Assembly (NCBI GenBank): GCA_017454855.1
Contig: JAFTCE010000174.1
Location: 1 to 64,000, forward strand
Direction of reading: 5' to 3'
DNA from: Desulfovibrio sp.
Lineage (GTDB): Bacteria > Desulfobacterota > Desulfovibrionia > Desulfovibrionales > Desulfovibrionaceae
Length of the DNA: 64,000 nt
Notes under the pieces: model-generated
Databases searched by the model: none
Told to the model about the DNA's origin: nothing
What the model saw: only the letters and a program-made list of their open reading frames with translations
Shown here: in pieces, positions 9,259 to 17,629 of the stretch
How the letters are laid out: every line of letters begins with the position of its first letter
Position numbering within the stretch: the stretch's first letter is position 1
Position numbers and translations under genes: made by a program

Positions 9259-11323
9259 AACCCGTTCAGGGCGAATACGGGGGCTGAGCCGCTTGCTCTC
9301 CTGCCTTGGCTGTTTTGCCTTGGGGTGTTTCTTCTGGGTCGGTACGGCTGCAGCCGATGCCTGGCATGCCCGTATCAGCGACACTGGCCTGCCAGGGCAT
9401 CTCGTGGCCGTGGACAAAGCACGCCAGACCTTCATGTTTTTTGAACGCAAAAGTCCTCTCAAGCTCAAGTACTCCTATCCCTGCACCACCGGCCAAAGAC
9501 GAGGGGACAAGCAGGCGCTCAATGACCTCCGCACCCCCGAAGGCGTGTATTTCGTCGAATACAAAATCGCGTCCGGCCTGGATTTCAAGGAATACGGCGG
9601 CATTGCCTATACCTTGAACTACCCCAATCCCGTGGACAGGCTGCGCGGCAAAACAGGGCATGGCATCTGGATTCACAGTAAGGGATTTGGCATTGAACCC
9701 ACACGCGGATGCGTGGCCATCGGTCTCAAGGATATTGACGAGGTGGGTCCAAGCCTTGTTCCGGGCACTGCCGTGCTGCTGGCCGAACGCCTGGACGTGA
9801 ATCAAAAGTCTGAAAAAGATGGCACAGTACTCGAGTTGCGCCAGCGCATGCAGGACTGGACCAATGCCTGGTCCGCACGTTCAACGGCATTGTTCGATTT
9901 CTACGACGACGAGGCCTATGGCAAGGCCATGTCCGAATCCTTCGGCCAGTTTCGGCAGAACAAGGAACGCCTCTTTGCCCAGCTCGAATATATTAAGATC
10001 TTCAATCGCAACATACATGTCCTTGAGGGGCCGGGCTATTGGGTGACCTGGACTGAACAACTGTACACGGCATCCAACCTTTCCACCGAAGGCATTCGCC
10101 GTCTGTACTGGCAGCGGGGCGCAGACAAACAGCTGCGCATTGTCGGCATGGAGTGGACACCGCGCGATTTGGGCCTGCAGGCGGCTTACAACAAGGGACA
10201 GCTCGTGGCCGAAGCCCCGGTGTACAACATCAGCGACGCAACACTGGAACGTCCGCTTGCGCCACGCCTGGAACTCCCCGAGACATTGAGTTCGGCACAG
10301 TCCGAGTCCGCTGTTGCCCAAGGCGGCGTGTTGTCTTTGGCCGCCGCGTCGAACCTGGCAACGCCCCCCCTGGCGGCCACGCCCGCCATACTTCAGCCCG
10401 AGACGCTTTCCCTGACTTCGCAAACGCGCGCCAGTCTTGAAAATGCCCTGGCAGCCTGGTTCAAACGCATTGCCGAGCATTCCCCGAACCTTGCAGAACT
10501 CTACGACCAGGCGCAGTTCAACCGTGTGCCGCGTGTGCCGCGCGGCTCCTCCTATGCGACAGTTCTGCGCACGTGGGAACAACGTGGAAAACAGCCTTGG
10601 CTGCGCCTGATCAGCCGCAAGCCCAGTTTTTCCGTACAGAATGGCCTTGCCCAAAGCGAGACCGAGCTGCTGGTGATTACGCCCCGTGGCCTGGAACAAG
10701 GTGTGCTTTCACAGTGGTGGCGCAAGGACGAGGATTTCCGCATTGTGGCAGAGTCCTTCAAGCCTGCGGAGTTGGGCCTGGCTGCCGAATGGCTGGAAGA
10801 GGTCAGCGACGACATCAGCCAAATGATAGAGCGCTGGCGCGAAGCATGGCAGAAAGGCGACGCCGATGCCTATGTGGCTTTTTATACGGAAGACGCCGTA
10901 CAGCAGGGTCGCCGCGGAGCCCAAGCGATCCGCAAGCAAAAAGCCGATCTGTGGCAACGCTCACGGCCCGGCCTTGTGGAGCTTTCGGGCTTGCGCCTGA
11001 TGGTGGAAAAACAGGGCATCCGCGCCGACATGATGCAGACCTATACCGATACCGCAGGACGCAAGGACAAAGGCGTGAAAACCTTACAACTGCGCTATGA
11101 CGGCCAGAACTGGCGCATTGCCCGCGAGGATTGGACAGTGCCTGGCCGACCCGTCATAGGGACGCCAGCCGTCGGCGTAACGCGGCCCCCAGCCGTCAAT
11201 GCGCCAGGTGCAGTGCGCCAGCCCGGGCAGGCACAAAGTCCAAGATTTCGCCGTGTGCTGCCTTCCCCTGCTCCGCGCCAGGCCGCGCCGGTGCCCCCGC
11301 GTGATGCCAGCCCGCGCCCATGA
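9248..11323 (+). CDS. Secreted L,D-transpeptidase with three NTF2-like repeats
   Basis: The protein of about 691 residues has a signal peptide (hydrophobic stretch up to TAAADA), then a YkuD L,D-transpeptidase domain with HGIWIHSKG (His138, His143) and catalytic Cys155 in TRGCVAIG. Such enzymes form 3-3 cross-links in peptidoglycan or attach proteins to it. Three NTF2/SnoaL-like domains follow, roughly residues 195-305, 400-505 and 525-640 (each with a W-x-x-A-W or A-x-x-A-W helix and a closing strand), then a Pro/Ala-rich tail. No ATG fits; the TTG at 9248, inside the end of pyrE, is proposed as start because it gives a complete signal peptide. Confidence 0.85.
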   Translation: MPNKTRSGRIRGLSRLLSCLGCFALGCFFWVGTAAADAWHARISDTGLPGHLVAVDKARQTFMFFERKSPLKLKYSYPCTTGQRRGDKQALNDLRTPEGVYFVEYKIASGLDFKEYGGIAYTLNYPNPVDRLRGKTGHGIWIHSKGFGIEPTRGCVAIGLKDIDEVGPSLVPGTAVLLAERLDVNQKSEKDGTVLELRQRMQDWTNAWSARSTALFDFYDDEAYGKAMSESFGQFRQNKERLFAQLEYIKIFNRNIHVLEGPGYWVTWTEQLYTASNLSTEGIRRLYWQRGADKQLRIVGMEWTPRDLGLQAAYNKGQLVAEAPVYNISDATLERPLAPRLELPETLSSAQSESAVAQGGVLSLAAASNLATPPLAATPAILQPETLSLTSQTRASLENALAAWFKRIAEHSPNLAELYDQAQFNRVPRVPRGSSYATVLRTWEQRGKQPWLRLISRKPSFSVQNGLAQSETELLVITPRGLEQGVLSQWWRKDEDFRIVAESFKPAELGLAAEWLEEVSDDISQMIERWREAWQKGDADAYVAFYTEDAVQQGRRGAQAIRKQKADLWQRSRPGLVELSGLRLMVEKQGIRADMMQTYTDTAGRKDKGVKTLQLRYDGQNWRIAREDWTVPGRPVIGTPAVGVTRPPAVNAPGAVRQPGQAQSPRFRRVLPSPAPRQAAPVPPRDASPRP

Positions 11324-11373
11324 CCCGCGCAGAAAAGGCTTTGGTTCTGCGCTGGCAGCCTCCCTGTTTCACG

Positions 11374-11413
11374 TTCTAGCGGATAGTTCTCGTGCTAGAG
11401 CGTTTTTCTTTTT
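11374..11413 (+). terminator. Probable terminator after the L,D-transpeptidase gene
   Basis: TCTAGC at 11375-11380 pairs with GCTAGA at 11394-11399, followed by GCGTTTTTCTTTTT. A second perfect 8-bp inverted repeat, GCGCAGAA/TTCTGCGC at 11327-11352, lies just after the stop but lacks a T run. Confidence 0.6.
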
Positions 11414-11529
11414 GCCAAGAAATATTCTGGCATACTCTGGGACTCGTTTACATCCTGTGCCTCTGGGCCAAGCGAACAGCAAACTGCTCTCGCTGACTCC
11501 ATCATTCAGCCGACTCGGTCGACCTGTCT

Positions 11530-12876
11530 CTAACGTGCGCCCTTGGGGAAAAGCACAACACCAATAGTCTTGAAAACGATGTGGATGTCCAGCAGTAGAG
11601 ACATATTTTTGATGTAGTACAAATCGTATTCCAGCTTGCGCCGTGCGTCTTCTACGGAAGCCCCGTAGGGATAGCAGACCTGCGCCCAGCCCGTGAGTCC
11701 GGGCTTTACCGTGTGGCGCAAACTGTAATAGGGGATGCTCTCCTTGAGCTTCTGCACAAAGGCCATGCGTTCGGGACGCGGCCCGATAAAGCTCATGTCG
11801 CCCTTGAGTATGTTCCAAATTTGCGGCAGCTCATCGATGCGCACCTTGCGGATCAGTTTGCCGAAACGCGTGACGCGGCTGTCTTGGGCGCTGGCCCAGA
11901 CAGCTCCGTTCTTTTCCGCATCGGCGCGCATGGAACGAAACTTGTACACCGTGAATTCCTTTTCAAATAGGCCCACGCGATCCTGCTTGTAAATGACCGG
12001 CCCGGGGGATTCCAGGCGCACGATGATGGCTGTCAGCAGCATGATTGGGGCTGTGATGACGAGCAGCACAAGGGAAATGAGGACGTCCAGGGCGCGCTTG
12101 AGCCGCCGCAGAGAGCCGCGCGTATTCAGGGAAAAGCCTTCTGATTGCAGCAGCCATTCGTCATTGATCTGCGTCAGCGGCAGGCGTTGCACCACATGTT
12201 CGTAAAAGCTGCGGATATCCACGACCATGCTGCCGCGCAGCTTGGCCAGCAGCAATTCATGGGCAATGTCCTCGTCAATGGGCGCGTCGGGCAAAAGCAG
12301 GATCATGGTGGCATGTTCCTGGCGAGCCAGTTCCAGGACATTAAAAGGAGCGCCAAGGCAGGGCCCGGACTCCGGCCCTTGATCTGGTTCGCCGACGTAG
12401 CCAAGAATGCGCGCCCTGGGCAGACCTTCGGCCAGCAGTTCGCGCACCTTACCCTCACGGTCTACACCGACCAGCAGAATACGGAGCGGGTGGATGAGCT
12501 TTTCGGCATTGCGATAGTAAAGAACGCGCCAAGCGAGGCAGAGGGCCAGCGAAAGAGCGAAAAGCGTGGCCAGGGTTTCGCGGTCAAAGCGCCAGTGCTG
12601 AAAGGCATAGGAAGCCGTGGCCGAGGATATGATGCCCAGCAGGCAGGCCACAAGCACGCGGCCCATGGTTTCCTTGAAATCCTCATGGCCCACCTTATAG
12701 CCATCCAGAATATAAAAAAAGAGCTGGTAAAAGAATATGGTGAACAACGATGCCCCGGTGTAGTCGTCGAAAATGTTCAAACCGGGTTCCAGTGTGAAGC
12801 TGGAGAGCGCCAGGGCGAAGACAATGCAGAACAAATCCAGGGTCTGCAACAGGGCCATGCGGTAGTTGCTGATCAT
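11530..12876 (-). CDS. Polyprenyl-phosphate sugar phosphotransferase (WcaJ/EpsB type)
   Basis: The 448-residue membrane enzyme has four N-terminal hydrophobic segments, a Rossmann-like CoA-binding middle (IHPLRILLVGVDREG), a fifth hydrophobic hairpin (ALDVLISLVLLVITAPIMLL) and the catalytic C-terminal domain. Signatures include ESPGPVIYKQDRVG, FTVYKFRSMR, RKVRIDELPQ and the motif GDMSFIGPRPE. It transfers a sugar phosphate from a UDP-sugar to undecaprenyl phosphate, the first step of an exopolysaccharide or O-antigen unit. The glycosyltransferase upstream on the same strand, 11 bases away, would add the next sugar. Confidence 0.92.
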   Translation of the reverse strand: MISNYRMALLQTLDLFCIVFALALSSFTLEPGLNIFDDYTGASLFTIFFYQLFFYILDGYKVGHEDFKETMGRVLVACLLGIISSATASYAFQHWRFDRETLATLFALSLALCLAWRVLYYRNAEKLIHPLRILLVGVDREGKVRELLAEGLPRARILGYVGEPDQGPESGPCLGAPFNVLELARQEHATMILLLPDAPIDEDIAHELLLAKLRGSMVVDIRSFYEHVVQRLPLTQINDEWLLQSEGFSLNTRGSLRRLKRALDVLISLVLLVITAPIMLLTAIIVRLESPGPVIYKQDRVGLFEKEFTVYKFRSMRADAEKNGAVWASAQDSRVTRFGKLIRKVRIDELPQIWNILKGDMSFIGPRPERMAFVQKLKESIPYYSLRHTVKPGLTGWAQVCYPYGASVEDARRKLEYDLYYIKNMSLLLDIHIVFKTIGVVLFPKGAR

Positions 12877-12887
12877 AGGCTATCCTT

Positions 12888-14027
12888 TTAGGCTATGCGC
12901 ATGGCATGCATGATGCCTGCGGCCACTGTTTCTGCGTCAAATTCACGGCAGGCACGCTCGCGTCCTGCCGCGCCCATACGGACAATGATCTCGGGTTTGA
13001 GGATAAAACGTTCCATGGCTCTGGCCAGGGCCTCGGCATTGCGCAGGGGCACGAGAAAGCCGTTCTCGCCGTGGCGGACAACTTCACGGCAACCAGGCAC
13101 GTCCGTGACCACAGCCGGACGGCCCATACTCATGCCTTCCATAATGGCCGTGGGCGTACCCTCGCGCCAGGAGGGCAGCACCAGCACATGGGCTGCGGCT
13201 ATGTGCGGACGCACGTCTTGGGTTTCGCCGAGATATTCCAGGGAACCTTCTTCCTGCCACTGACGCAAACGCTCGGGACTGACGCTGCCCAGGCCATGTT
13301 CCCTGGGGCCAAGGAGCTGAAAGCGCGCTTGGGGGTATGTTGTCTTGAGCATGTGCGCCGCAGCAGCGTATTCCTCCAAGCCCTTGGCCTCCAGAAGGCG
13401 CGCCACGAGCAAAAAAACAGGCCCGCTGGACGCAGACGCAGCTTGGACGAGTTCGGGAAAGGGCACGGGCTGAAAACGCCGCGTGTCCACGCCCGTACCC
13501 CGCGCCAGCAACGTCCTAGCGTCAGGCTTCAGAATGCCGGCCTGGCGGAAAACGCGCACATCATCCTCGTTTTGAAAAAAAATACCTTCCGCTCGGGCCA
13601 GGGCCAAGCCATAGAGAAAACGGCTGAGCAGGTTGACCCCCTTCTTGAGCAAGGTATCGGCTTCAAAGGCATAGCCCAGGCCGGTAATGGTGGCATAGAC
13701 GTGGGGCACGGACGTCAGCCGTGCGGCCAGGCAGCCATAGATGACAGGCTTGATGGTATAGGCGAAGAGCATATCCGGTCGTTCGGATCGGAACAGGCGG
13801 ATCAGGGCCGCAAGTGTGCGAACGTCGTGCAAGGGATTGAGGCCCTTGCGATCCAAAGGGTAGTGCCGCAACCTAACGCCCAGGGCGAGCAGCCTGGCCT
13901 CGGCTTCGACATCACCTGGGGGCGTCAAACAAAGTACCTCATGGCCGCAGGCAGACATGCGACGTATGAGGACGCTCCAGAAATTACCCATGGCCTTGGC
14001 CTGATTGCCCAGAATGAGAATGTTCAT
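12888..14027 (-). CDS. GT4-family glycosyltransferase
   Basis: This 379-residue GT-B enzyme has an N-terminal acceptor domain (MNILILGNQAKAMGNFW, ATITGLGYAFE) and the donor-binding C-terminal domain with LLVARLLEAKGLEEY, the conserved glutamates in PSWREGTPTAIMEGMSMG and TDVPGCREVVRHGENGFLV. It resembles PglA/WbnH-like retaining transferases acting on lipid-linked sugars. It is upstream of, and probably co-transcribed with, the sugar phosphotransferase. The exact sugars cannot be read from sequence. No flippase or polymerase is nearby, so the rest of the glycan pathway lies elsewhere. Confidence 0.88.
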   Translation of the reverse strand: MNILILGNQAKAMGNFWSVLIRRMSACGHEVLCLTPPGDVEAEARLLALGVRLRHYPLDRKGLNPLHDVRTLAALIRLFRSERPDMLFAYTIKPVIYGCLAARLTSVPHVYATITGLGYAFEADTLLKKGVNLLSRFLYGLALARAEGIFFQNEDDVRVFRQAGILKPDARTLLARGTGVDTRRFQPVPFPELVQAASASSGPVFLLVARLLEAKGLEEYAAAAHMLKTTYPQARFQLLGPREHGLGSVSPERLRQWQEEGSLEYLGETQDVRPHIAAAHVLVLPSWREGTPTAIMEGMSMGRPAVVTDVPGCREVVRHGENGFLVPLRNAEALARAMERFILKPEIIVRMGAAGRERACREFDAETVAAGIMHAMRIA

Positions 14028-14326
14028 CTGCAGCGCTTCTCCTCAAGTCCTAAACTTTGTGCGACCAGTCGCGTGCCTGCCCGCTACAGAGAGTACGGTG
14101 TTGAGAGTTCAATACATACCTACCTCTGTAGGCAAAAGCCTAGCTCAGAAACCGCCAAAAAGGAAGAGCTTTGACAGCCTGTGCCTATTTTGTGAAGGCA
14201 AGCATGGTGGGGCCTCCACCTATGTTAGGACAAAAGTACACGTACATGACAAACGTCCAACTCTATGATATTCAACAAAAATATTGCAGACGCCATGTAT
14301 AACCAAACGTTGTTGCGAGAACTGAC
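14028..14326. other. Divergent intergenic region with overlapping hairpins
   Basis: This stretch separates the glycosyltransferase and TMEM43 genes and must carry both promoters. Two mutually exclusive short hairpins share bases: CCTAC-CTCT-GTAGG at 14119-14132 and TAGGC-AAAA-GCCTA at 14129-14142. The DNA is AT-richer than its surroundings. A TATAAC at 14298-14303 lies near the TMEM43 start but has no good -35. Confidence 0.4.
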
Positions 14327-15595
14327 ATGAACTACACGGAAACGACATCGCGCAGTTGGTTGTCTCGCCTGAGTTCGTCCTTTGGCGGTATCCTCCTGGG
14401 CATTGTGCTGATTTTGGCTGGGACGGTTCTCCTCTGGTGGAACGAGGGAGACTTCGTTAAGACCCGTGACGCCCTCAACGAGGCCCAGGGCCTGGCTGTG
14501 GAACTCGCGGACGTGCAGCGTGTGGATGCCGCAAGCAACGGCAAGCTGGTGCATGCTACGGGTCCGACGGATACGCAAAACGTACTCAAGGATCCTGTCT
14601 TTGGCATTGGCGGCAAGGGTATTGCCTTTGAGCGCACTGTCGAATTTTACCAATGGATCGAACACTCCAGGTCGGAAAAACGGCAGACGCTCGGCGGCGA
14701 CGAGGAAACCGTAACCACCTACTCTTACAGCACAGATTGGGTGGGACATCGCGTAGATTCGCAACAATTTCACGCGCCCCAGGCTCGCATGCGGCATGTC
14801 AATACGGTTCTGCTGGACGTGGATAATCAGACGCAGCATGCGGCAAATGTCCGTTTCGGGGCCTACCGCCTGCCTTCCTTTTTGATTAGGGCCATCAGTG
14901 GAGAGCAACCCTTCACCGTGCGCCTTGATCCCACCATACGCGAACGTCTCACTCGCGACGTGCTGCGCGCCAAACCGGAGCTTGTACCATTTCACATAAG
15001 AAATGTGGATCGCGTTCCGCTGGAAAAGCTGCCCGTGGTACTCCACGCGCAGGGGGGCACTTTGTACATCGGTCTCTCACCCGCCGCGCCGCAGGTGGGC
15101 GACGTGCGTGTGCGCTTCACCATGACCCCGCCGGCTGTGGTCAGCATCATCGCCCAGATGAAGGGGGACACCTTCGAGCAGTTCCGTGCGGCCAACGGTA
15201 AGAAGGTCAGCGCATTGGCCATGGGCGAAGTGAGCATGGACAACATGTTTGCCGACGAACACAGCGACAATGCATTTATGACCTGGCTCTTTCGACTCCT
15301 GGGCACACTACTCATCGTCATGGGCTTGCGCTGTGTGCTTGCGCCCCTTGCCGTCATCGCCAGCCTCATCCCCATGTTGGGCAACCTTGTGGGCGCGGGC
15401 ACGGGCTTTGTCAGCCTGCTCTTGGGCGTGGCCTGGTCGCTGATCATCGTATCCATCGCCTGGCTGCGTTTCCGCCCGGCGATCGGCGGCATCATGCTGG
15501 CCGTGGCTGTGGGACTGGTGGTTCTGTTGTACATTAAGGCCAAGATGTTCAAAGCCGCTGCCGCTGCGCAAGGTCTCACCTGGAAAAAGAGATAA
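14327..15595 (+). CDS. TMEM43 family membrane protein
   Basis: The 422-residue product has one transmembrane helix near the N-terminus (about residues 18-40, FGGILLGIVLILAGTVLLWW followed by NEG), a large soluble domain of about 270 residues, and a cluster of four helices near 318-410. This layout and the motif W-W-N-E-G match the TMEM43/LUMA family (DUF1625), which in animals sits in the inner nuclear membrane and ER; bacterial members are uncharacterised. The C-terminus is basic (LTWKKR). The gene precedes a lipoprotein 5'-nucleotidase by about 120 bases; whether they share a transcript is unclear. Confidence 0.82.
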   Translation: MNYTETTSRSWLSRLSSSFGGILLGIVLILAGTVLLWWNEGDFVKTRDALNEAQGLAVELADVQRVDAASNGKLVHATGPTDTQNVLKDPVFGIGGKGIAFERTVEFYQWIEHSRSEKRQTLGGDEETVTTYSYSTDWVGHRVDSQQFHAPQARMRHVNTVLLDVDNQTQHAANVRFGAYRLPSFLIRAISGEQPFTVRLDPTIRERLTRDVLRAKPELVPFHIRNVDRVPLEKLPVVLHAQGGTLYIGLSPAAPQVGDVRVRFTMTPPAVVSIIAQMKGDTFEQFRAANGKKVSALAMGEVSMDNMFADEHSDNAFMTWLFRLLGTLLIVMGLRCVLAPLAVIASLIPMLGNLVGAGTGFVSLLLGVAWSLIIVSIAWLRFRPAIGGIMLAVAVGLVVLLYIKAKMFKAAAAAQGLTWKKR

Positions 15596-15712
15596 GGAGC
15601 AAATCGTGTTGGGCTTGAGCGTGTGTCCAAACAAGCGCGTATTGTGAAGGCAGTGGACATTCCCCGCTTCTGGGATCTTATCAATAGCTCTTTTTTCTGG
15701 AGATACTGCGTC

Positions 15713-17341
15713 ATGAGCCATGGCAACTGCGCGCCTGCAGGGCGCGGCATCGCAGTTTTGTTCTTTTGTGTCGCGCTGGCCCTTGCTGCTTGCGCTCCTC
15801 GTCAGGGCAGCTATGTTGACACCAAGGCCGATTTGCTTATCTTGCACGCCAATGACACACATGCCCACATTGCCGGCATTGACCAGGACGGTCACTTCTG
15901 CACACAGGACGATACATGTCGTGGCGGCCTGGCCCGCATGTCTGCTGCCATTAAGAATGCACGCGCCCAAGGTGCCAACGTACTCGCCCTGGATGCGGGC
16001 GATATGTTCACGGGGACGCTCTTCTTTAGCGTTAACAGGTGGCCACTGCTAGCCGAACTCAACCGCCTCATGCCCTGGGATGCCGCTACGCTGGGCAATC
16101 ACGAATGGGACGAGGGCTGTGCGGAGCTGGCCAAATACATCGCGGCCAAACGCTCCTTTCCCCTGCTCGCGGCCAACCTCAAGCCTGTCAAAGGCTGCCC
16201 CTTGCTGTATAGCGAGACGCCGCCCTATATGCTGCGTGATATAGGCGGGCACAAGGTAGGCGTCATCGGCCTTGCCAATGACGAGGTTCTTGGCTTATCC
16301 GGCGCCTGCCCGCAGACAAAATTCACCGACAGGGTACACACGGTTGCTTCTGCCGTGCGCGAACTGGAAGCGCAAGGCGTCAAGCGCATTGTCCTGCTCA
16401 CGCACATCGGCCTGTCCGCAGATCGGGAACTCGCCCGGAGCGTGGACGGGGTGGACGTCATCGTGGGCGGACACACGCATTCGTATCTCGGCCCTGGCTC
16501 TGAAGATGGACCGTATCCCATCGTTGAGAAATCCCCGTCCGGTCAACCTGTGCTGGTGGTCACCGCCAAGTGGGCAAGCCAATACCTGGGCGCGCTGGCC
16601 TGCTATTTTGACCAGGACGGCGTACTCACGCACTGGAACGGACAGGCCGTGGAGCTGTTGCCCTCCTTCCCTCGTGACAAGGCCGTGTCCTCCAGGGTAG
16701 CTGCCTACGCTGCCTCGCTCAATGCGTACCAAAGCCAAAAGGTGGGGCGGCACGACATTGACCTCGGGCCTGACGGCCTGGATGCCTGCCGCGCACACGA
16801 ATGCCTCAGCGGCGACATCATGACGGACGCCATGCTGGACTACGGACGCCCCTATGGAGCCAGTCTGGCCCTGCTCAACAGCGGCGCCGTGCGAGCGGCC
16901 CTGGCCCCCGGCGAGATTAGTCGGGGCGACATCCTTACTGCTTTTCCTTTTGGCGTCAGGGTGCAGGTTCGCGAATACCTGGGCGAGCAGATCTGGGAAG
17001 CCCTGGAACATGACGCGGCCGGCGAGGGAGCCAGGGGCCCGCAGATGCTGCAGACGGCCGGGCTGCGCTATGTGCTGGACGCGAGCAAGCCAGCAGGCAA
17101 ACGCGTGTTGCGTGCGGACGTTCTGGGTAAAGACGGTACCTTCGCTCCACTGCGGTCTCGGGAACGCTACAAGGCGGTTGTGACGAGCTTCCTCAGCAAT
17201 GGTGGAGATTTTTTTGACATGCTGGCCAGGGGGCGCGTGGTGACATCTCCAGAGCCGCTGGATGCGGACATGCTGGCCAGGTATTTTGCCAACCATTCTC
17301 CCCTGCCGCGGCCTGTCAGGGGACGCATTGTGCGGCAGTGA
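15713..17341 (+). CDS. Lipoprotein 5'-nucleotidase / UshA-like metallophosphatase
   Basis: This 542-residue protein has a lipoprotein signal peptide ending in the lipobox LAAC, placing it on a membrane facing the periplasm. The calcineurin-like metallophosphatase domain shows ILHANDTHAHI, LDAGDMFTGT, GNHEWDEG, VLLTHIG and GGHTHSYL, all metal-binding motifs. The C-terminal 5'-nucleotidase domain follows, with ALLNSGAVRAAL and SNGGDFF. It should release phosphate or nucleosides from extracellular nucleotides or UDP-sugars. The ATG at 15713 is chosen because it follows GGAG and begins the signal peptide; an upstream in-frame extension has no such features. Confidence 0.92.
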   Translation: MSHGNCAPAGRGIAVLFFCVALALAACAPRQGSYVDTKADLLILHANDTHAHIAGIDQDGHFCTQDDTCRGGLARMSAAIKNARAQGANVLALDAGDMFTGTLFFSVNRWPLLAELNRLMPWDAATLGNHEWDEGCAELAKYIAAKRSFPLLAANLKPVKGCPLLYSETPPYMLRDIGGHKVGVIGLANDEVLGLSGACPQTKFTDRVHTVASAVRELEAQGVKRIVLLTHIGLSADRELARSVDGVDVIVGGHTHSYLGPGSEDGPYPIVEKSPSGQPVLVVTAKWASQYLGALACYFDQDGVLTHWNGQAVELLPSFPRDKAVSSRVAAYAASLNAYQSQKVGRHDIDLGPDGLDACRAHECLSGDIMTDAMLDYGRPYGASLALLNSGAVRAALAPGEISRGDILTAFPFGVRVQVREYLGEQIWEALEHDAAGEGARGPQMLQTAGLRYVLDASKPAGKRVLRADVLGKDGTFAPLRSRERYKAVVTSFLSNGGDFFDMLARGRVVTSPEPLDADMLARYFANHSPLPRPVRGRIVRQ

Positions 17342-17548
17342 ACAAAGAGAACGGGGGAGTCTGAACAATCCCCATCAACGAACACCATGTAATACGGGAT
17401 TTGAAACCGTTCGTCCCACCCGCGCTGCGCGCTTTAGGGAGTCTGCGCTGTGTGCCGGAAACCGTGAAAGACAGGGGCAAGCTGGGAAACCGAGAAGCCA
17501 AGAGAAGGTGCCATGCGGCAAGGGTGCCATTGCAGCGCTCCTCGGCGC

Positions 17549-17577
17549 TGGACGACCGGACGCAAAGCAGGTATACT
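17549..17577 (+). promoter_or_regulatory. Candidate sigma-70 promoter of the citrate synthase operon
   Basis: TGGACG at 17549-17554 and TATACT at 17572-17577 are separated by 17 bases, a good match to the -35/-10 consensus. They lie about 53 bases before the citrate synthase start. The rest of the 288-base gap after the 5'-nucleotidase shows GC-rich inverted repeats but no known RNA motif that I can identify. Confidence 0.5.
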
Positions 17578-17629
17578 AACAATTTGCACTGTCACCTCTT
17601 ACCGCGCCAGGCGCGAGCAGGCGGACGCC

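Noticed and set aside
12906..14174. Open frame of 422 codons on the plus strand opposite the glycosyltransferase
   Set aside because: Composition is His/Gln/Gly-rich, as expected for an antisense shadow, and the minus-strand product has clear motifs.
16295..17368. Open frame of 357 codons on the minus strand opposite the 5'-nucleotidase
   Set aside because: Shadow of a conserved gene with no independent support.
17342..17629. Possible riboswitch before the citrate synthase gene
   Set aside because: The GC-rich leader has inverted repeats but I could not match it to cobalamin, glycine or other known RNA motifs.
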